Source: a virus
Direction: 5' to 3' (one strand)
IMG/VR virus record: IMGVR_UViG_3300031999_000053
Location: 1-43,975 of that record
DNA: 43,975 bases
Position 1 is the first letter of the stretch. The number at the start of each line of letters is the position of its first letter. The notes under the pieces were generated by a model. It searched no databases, had not been told where the DNA came from, and worked only from the letters and a program-made list of their open reading frames with translations. A program made the translations under genes and the position numbers. Positions 40,471 through 43,975 of this stretch are shown here, in pieces.

Positions 40471-41262
40471 ATGAAAAATAAAAGACAATTTTTAAGAGAG
40501 GGGTATGGAAGCGGTTTTTCTTTTACTGGCGGTCGTATAGGTGGTATGGGTGGCACATCCAGAAGTGGCTTTGGTGGCGCTGGAAATTTAGGTGGTCCTA
40601 ATATGATGTACACTTATGAGATCAAACCTCTTAATCATTCATTGGAACAAAAACCTAATATGACTGCAAATAGTCAAATTGTGCAGATACAAATAGGTTC
40701 TAAAATATCCGGAGAACCTATAAGATCAAATGCTACCCCTAATAAAAAAATAATTAAAGGAATTATTCAAAAAATTGTAAAAACAAATGATAATTCAATA
40801 AAATATTATATTATACGAGATGAAACAACACAAGAACAAGTTAAAATAGATCCCTTAACTGTTAAATTAATTATTCATGAACCTATTGAATATTATAATG
40901 ATAATACTGATAATATTCCAAGTAGAAGAAAACAAAAAATTAAAGCTGTTATAACAGAAAGTAAATTAGTTCCAGAATCATTAAAAGAATCTTTAAACGA
41001 ACAAATAATCAATAATAGATTAAATATATTTTTTAATAAAGATGATTCATATGATGCAATACGAAACTTTATATTATATAATTTTTATTGGAATCCTGGA
41101 ACATATAAAATTTATAATTTTAAAAAAATTGGAACTATTAGTAATAAATATTCTATTGCTGGAAAATTAATAAATAAACCACACATACAAATGATTTTAC
41201 AAGTACAAAGAAATATAAATGATTTTAAGTCTCTTAAAGAATCTTCATTAGATTTAAATTAA
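40471..41262 (+). CDS. Putative capsid-internal/structural protein with Gly-rich N-terminus
   Basis: 263 aa. It starts MKNKRQFLRE-G (again L-x-E before a small residue), then a Gly-rich stretch (~12-45, GGRIGGMGGTSRSGFGGAGN). A middle beta domain (~85-140) follows: IIKGIIQKIVKTNDNSIKYY and IIRDETTQEQVKIDPLTVKL. An internal SLKESLNE-Q near 175 could be a second processing site before a C-terminal domain. It overlaps the convergent glycosyltransferase gene by 4 bases. Family unknown. Confidence 0.5.
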   Translation: MKNKRQFLREGYGSGFSFTGGRIGGMGGTSRSGFGGAGNLGGPNMMYTYEIKPLNHSLEQKPNMTANSQIVQIQIGSKISGEPIRSNATPNKKIIKGIIQKIVKTNDNSIKYYIIRDETTQEQVKIDPLTVKLIIHEPIEYYNDNTDNIPSRRKQKIKAVITESKLVPESLKESLNEQIINNRLNIFFNKDDSYDAIRNFILYNFYWNPGTYKIYNFKKIGTISNKYSIAGKLINKPHIQMILQVQRNINDFKSLKESSLDLN

Positions 41263-42092
41263 AGAGAACTTAAGTTCTTAGTTTCCCATGGAACTATAAA
41301 TTTGTGAATTTTTTTATCAAGTTTTTTTACGTACACTTCATTTGAAGGGACGTTGAACAACATTATTGCTTTATCTCCTTCTTTCCAATTATTAAATTGA
41401 TCAACACATTTCTCAATTAACTCTTGATTAAAGTGATCTTTAGCACTCCAATTTTCTAATTTCTTTCTTATATCTTTTCTAATCCACGCTCCATGCGCCA
41501 TTCTAATTACTTCATCTGGAAACAGATAGGTACCTATATTCATTGGGTTAAAGATCCTTCTTGTTGGATCTGTGGGTCCTGGAGCTGGTCCATTAAAGGT
41601 ATATGTAAAATAAGTTGAACATATTCCAGGAACAAATGGCCTGAATGGATAAACTAAATAATGTTCAAAATCACGATAGTAATTAATATAACTCCAATAT
41701 GTAATTGGCCAGCCATTTTTATTAATTTGATTTTTAGCTTCTTTTAATTGATCTACATCATAAAATTCATCTGCATCTGCAGATATTACATGAGAAAACC
41801 CCTTTTCTTTCATTAAATTAATACCTATATTTCTTTTATTAGTTTCTTGCTCTCTGTGAGGCATATTATAATCTGGCTTAAATTCTAATAATTCATCTAT
41901 TAATCCTATTGATTTAAGACGATGAAGTTCTTCCATATCTTGAGGATCTATTGGATTACCACAATATGATTTAGCTTGCCAAATCGCTGTAATATAATTT
42001 AATTCGTTTCGTATTTCGCTAAGTATTGATTCAAGTAATTCACTTGCATCAAATGAATTTATATTATAAGCTAATGAACGTATTTTTCCCAT
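41259..42092 (-). CDS. GT-A-type glycosyltransferase
   Basis: 277 aa. GFSHVISADADEFYDVDQLK holds the D-x-D metal/sugar-nucleotide motif (D106, D108) in the DADEF form typical of family 2/GT-A-like enzymes that start from short glycosyl donors. MPHREQETNKRNIGINLMKE just before it is the usual nucleotide-binding helix. RMAHGAWIRKDIRKKL near 200 may hold an acceptor-side His. It could glycosylate phage DNA, virion proteins or host glycans. Transcribed with thyX (16-base gap). Confidence 0.7.
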   Translation of the reverse strand: MGKIRSLAYNINSFDASELLESILSEIRNELNYITAIWQAKSYCGNPIDPQDMEELHRLKSIGLIDELLEFKPDYNMPHREQETNKRNIGINLMKEKGFSHVISADADEFYDVDQLKEAKNQINKNGWPITYWSYINYYRDFEHYLVYPFRPFVPGICSTYFTYTFNGPAPGPTDPTRRIFNPMNIGTYLFPDEVIRMAHGAWIRKDIRKKLENWSAKDHFNQELIEKCVDQFNNWKEGDKAIMLFNVPSNEVYVKKLDKKIHKFIVPWETKNLSSL

Positions 42093-42107
42093 AATTTAAA
42101 TTTTTTT

Positions 42108-42773
42108 TTATTTATTTATATCATCAAAAAGTACAGGAATTTTTAATTTAAATTCTTTTAATAAAGGAATTGTTAACTCTCTCATTTGTGGATGAGCAAC
42201 TATACTAGTTCTTAATGTAAAAAAATGTCGCCATTCACGTAAATTCATTTTAACATTAATTTCTGTTTTTAAAGAATTTGGAAGAACTGTTCGAGCTTGT
42301 TGAGGTTGCCAACCTAAATTAATTAATTCATTATAATATGTTTCACTCATTATCATTGCTTTATACCACGTATTTTCAGCTGGTGTAAAATCAGATTGTT
42401 CACTTTTACTTCTCCATTCTCCATCATAAATGTGATCAGACCAACAAGGAATTATAAAAGTTAATTGATTATTAAATTTATCTTTTGAATAATTACAATA
42501 TCTTGTGCTTTCTTGAGCATAAGATGCAATACGATGTCTAACTATTTCATGAGAAACTCCTCTATCACAAATAAATTTAACAATGATATCAAAGAATTCT
42601 AACATGGCTTCATGTTTTTTTGCAAGTAAATTTTTAATCATTTGCTCAGCAGATTCATTAGTTATTTTGTCTTCAGATTTATAACAAGTTCTAGCAACTT
42701 TCTCAATTATTTTAAGAATTTCTTTTCCATCAATTGCTGTTAAAATTTTAGTATAAGGTTTAATTAGTTTCAT
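42108..42773 (-). CDS. thyX: Flavin-dependent thymidylate synthase ThyX
   Basis: 221 aa. RHRIASYAQESTRY at 79-92 is the ThyX signature RHR-x7-S, preceded by FICDRGVSHEIV. NYSKDKFNNQLTFIIP and later LGWQPQQARTVLPNSLKTEI and LREWRHFFTLRT also match the family. It makes dTMP from dUMP with FAD, NADPH and methylene-THF. The thymidylate kinase at 32653 provides the next step. Confidence 0.92.
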   Translation of the reverse strand: MKLIKPYTKILTAIDGKEILKIIEKVARTCYKSEDKITNESAEQMIKNLLAKKHEAMLEFFDIIVKFICDRGVSHEIVRHRIASYAQESTRYCNYSKDKFNNQLTFIIPCWSDHIYDGEWRSKSEQSDFTPAENTWYKAMIMSETYYNELINLGWQPQQARTVLPNSLKTEINVKMNLREWRHFFTLRTSIVAHPQMRELTIPLLKEFKLKIPVLFDDINK

Positions 42774-42844
42774 ATAATCATGTATTTTTAGATATTATAT
42801 TAACACAATTATAAGAGTTTTAAGAAATTGTTAAAAGATTAAAA

Positions 42845-43975
42845 TTATTTTTCTTTGATTTCAAGTTTTCCGCCCGTGTTACCATCATAAAAGGTGAAAT
42901 TGAACTCACCATTTCTCGATCCAACAAGTTTTTGAGCTATTTTAGTAGCTATCATTTCTGCAACATTATTCCAATCTGTACCACCAGTTGTGACTGCAGT
43001 AGGAGTTCCGGAAGTAGGTTTAATTTCAACACCTTTGGTTGTTACTGCATGTTGTGCAGTAACAGTTGCGAGTTTTTGAAGATTATCTGTGTTTAAACCA
43101 CCCATATTAGTAACTAATAAACCTACATTAGTTGCAAGTAATCCCATTGAGTTGGCTAATTTTTCAAGTCCTTGTTGAGATTTAGCCAAAGTATCAAATT
43201 GTCCAATTATATCACTAAAACTACCTAATTTTTTTCCAATTTCTTCAGAAGTTTTATCCAAATTTTTACCAGCTAATTCACTATTTAACGCATTTATAAA
43301 TGTACTTATTCCTGCAACCATGTTTTTAGCCACAGTTGAAACTGGAATACCTGGGCCTGGAAGTATTTTTCCATCTTTATCTTTTTTAGGAATAGTATTA
43401 TCTGCACCGTATTCTGAATAAGTAGCTAATAAATCATTAAAAGTTGTAATTCCTGTAAGAATTCCAGGCTTATCTGCAGCAAACCATCCACCAATAGCGC
43501 TTCGTTTCTTACCCATTAAAGATTCATTAAAAGCATTCATTTTGTTTCCTACCATACCACCTAATTCAAAACCGGTGGCAACCTTAGCCATTTGTGATAC
43601 AAACTCGGAAATAGTTCCAGTTAAATTTGTTACTACAGTATCTATTGCTACTGAAAAACCTGGTCTAGTTATATTACCTTTATCATCTACGACTGCTGGT
43701 ACGTATATTTCTTTTTTCTCTCCATATTTAGCAAATAATTCTAATGTATTAGCAAATTGGCTTACACCCGAAAGAATACCTTTTTCTCCTCCTAATGATT
43801 TATTCATTCTAATCATTTTTCTACCTATAGGTCCACCGAGTTCAAATAATGGCGCCATAACTGCCATCGCGTTTACAAATTGTCCAAACGTATCAACAAT
43901 ATGTTGTGTGACTGTTCTGATAGGAACGTTTTCAGCTTCTTTAACTATTTTACCATTTTCATCTAATACTGCTGG
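42845..43975 (-). CDS. Repeat-built tape-measure-like protein (5' end outside window)
   Basis: Open from the window edge (frame reads PAVLDENGKIVKEAENVPIR upstream of the ATG at 43867) to the stop at 42845; 376 codons are visible. At least three ~95-110-residue repeats share [IV]P-x-x-D-x-x-G-K/N-I, a [PV]-x-x-T-V helix, FELGG-x-[IV]G-x-KM-x-x-x-N-x-SL and GILxGIxxF. The C-terminal ~130 residues have Leu/Ala helices (LEKLANSMGLLATNVGLLVT), then a small beta domain (GEFNFTFYDGNTGGKLEI). The pattern suits a tail tape-measure or similar elongated virion protein; not certain. Confidence 0.5.
   Translation of the reverse strand, partial: PAVLDENGKIVKEAENVPIRTVTQHIVDTFGQFVNAMAVMAPLFELGGPIGRKMIRMNKSLGGEKGILSGVSQFANTLELFAKYGEKKEIYVPAVVDDKGNITRPGFSVAIDTVVTNLTGTISEFVSQMAKVATGFELGGMVGNKMNAFNESLMGKKRSAIGGWFAADKPGILTGITTFNDLLATYSEYGADNTIPKKDKDGKILPGPGIPVSTVAKNMVAGISTFINALNSELAGKNLDKTSEEIGKKLGSFSDIIGQFDTLAKSQQGLEKLANSMGLLATNVGLLVTNMGGLNTDNLQKLATVTAQHAVTTKGVEIKPTSGTPTAVTTGGTDWNNVAEMIATKIAQKLVGSRNGEFNFTFYDGNTGGKLEIKEK

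Overview
The window looks like part of a large, AT-rich, T4-like tailed-phage (myovirus) genome infecting a Bacteroidota (Flavobacteria-like) host. The T4 signature is a portal protein (gp20-like), a head-completion nuclease (gp4-like), a late sigma factor (gp55-like), a possible tail-completion protein (gp15-like), an Rnl1-type RNA ligase and TATAAATA-type late-promoter motifs. The Bacteroidota signature is A-rich leaders without Shine-Dalgarno sites, a TAnnTTTG promoter (5021-5028), a secretion signal ending in NAQ, and a tmRNA tag starting GEN. TAA, TAG and TGA all end genes here, so the genetic code is standard.

Layout. 1-4710 (minus strand) holds small early/host-interaction genes: an OmpR-like regulator cut by the window edge, small unknown and membrane proteins, a nonsense-mutated polynucleotide kinase, a secreted beta-barrel-like protein and a secreted zinc metallopeptidase. 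4711-5044 is a divergent control region with an odd 21-base alternating pyrimidine-purine tract. 5045-11640 (plus) holds small accessory genes, an RNase H-like DUF458 protein, and an RNA-repair cluster (deleted nucleotidyltransferase, Rnl1 RNA ligase, HD phosphohydrolase). 11790-17213 holds fibre/structural genes. 17278-23650 holds an XPD/DinG-like helicase, a nuclease fragment, a gp15-like protein and a large acidic-tailed protein. 23778-29710 holds the late sigma factor, a homing endonuclease broken by an internal inversion, the gp4-like nuclease and the portal. 29711-30117 contains a circularly permuted tmRNA gene. 30118-41262 holds a GH16 glycosidase, probable capsid-internal proteins with T4-like targeting peptides, thymidylate kinase, an ECF-type sigma factor, a RecB/Cas4-like nuclease, membrane proteins and a structural protein. 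41259-43975 (minus) holds a glycosyltransferase, ThyX and a repeat-built tape-measure-like protein cut by the window edge.

The most striking item is the tmRNA. Its acceptor half (conserved GGAC, T-arm, CACCTCC acceptor strand) lies upstream of its 5'/coding half (GGGGGTG acceptor strand, GGATTTGACAG, tag ORF GENVYNEYRIAA, terminator). The halves are separated by about 16 bases and form a perfect 7-bp acceptor stem with the alanine-identity G3:U70 pair. This is the architecture of a two-piece tmRNA, here carried by a phage.

Other themes are as follows. Nuclease-type selfish elements are decaying at four loci, including one gene scrambled by a 446-bp inversion whose reversal restores a 619-codon frame. 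RNA-repair enzymes are partly decayed. Several proteins start with short peptides ending in LNE or LRE, matching the T4 prohead-protease rule (L/I-x-E). Two different sigma-like factors are present. A phage carrying both a tmRNA and RNA-repair enzymes may be coping with host RNA-cleaving defences; that link is inference.
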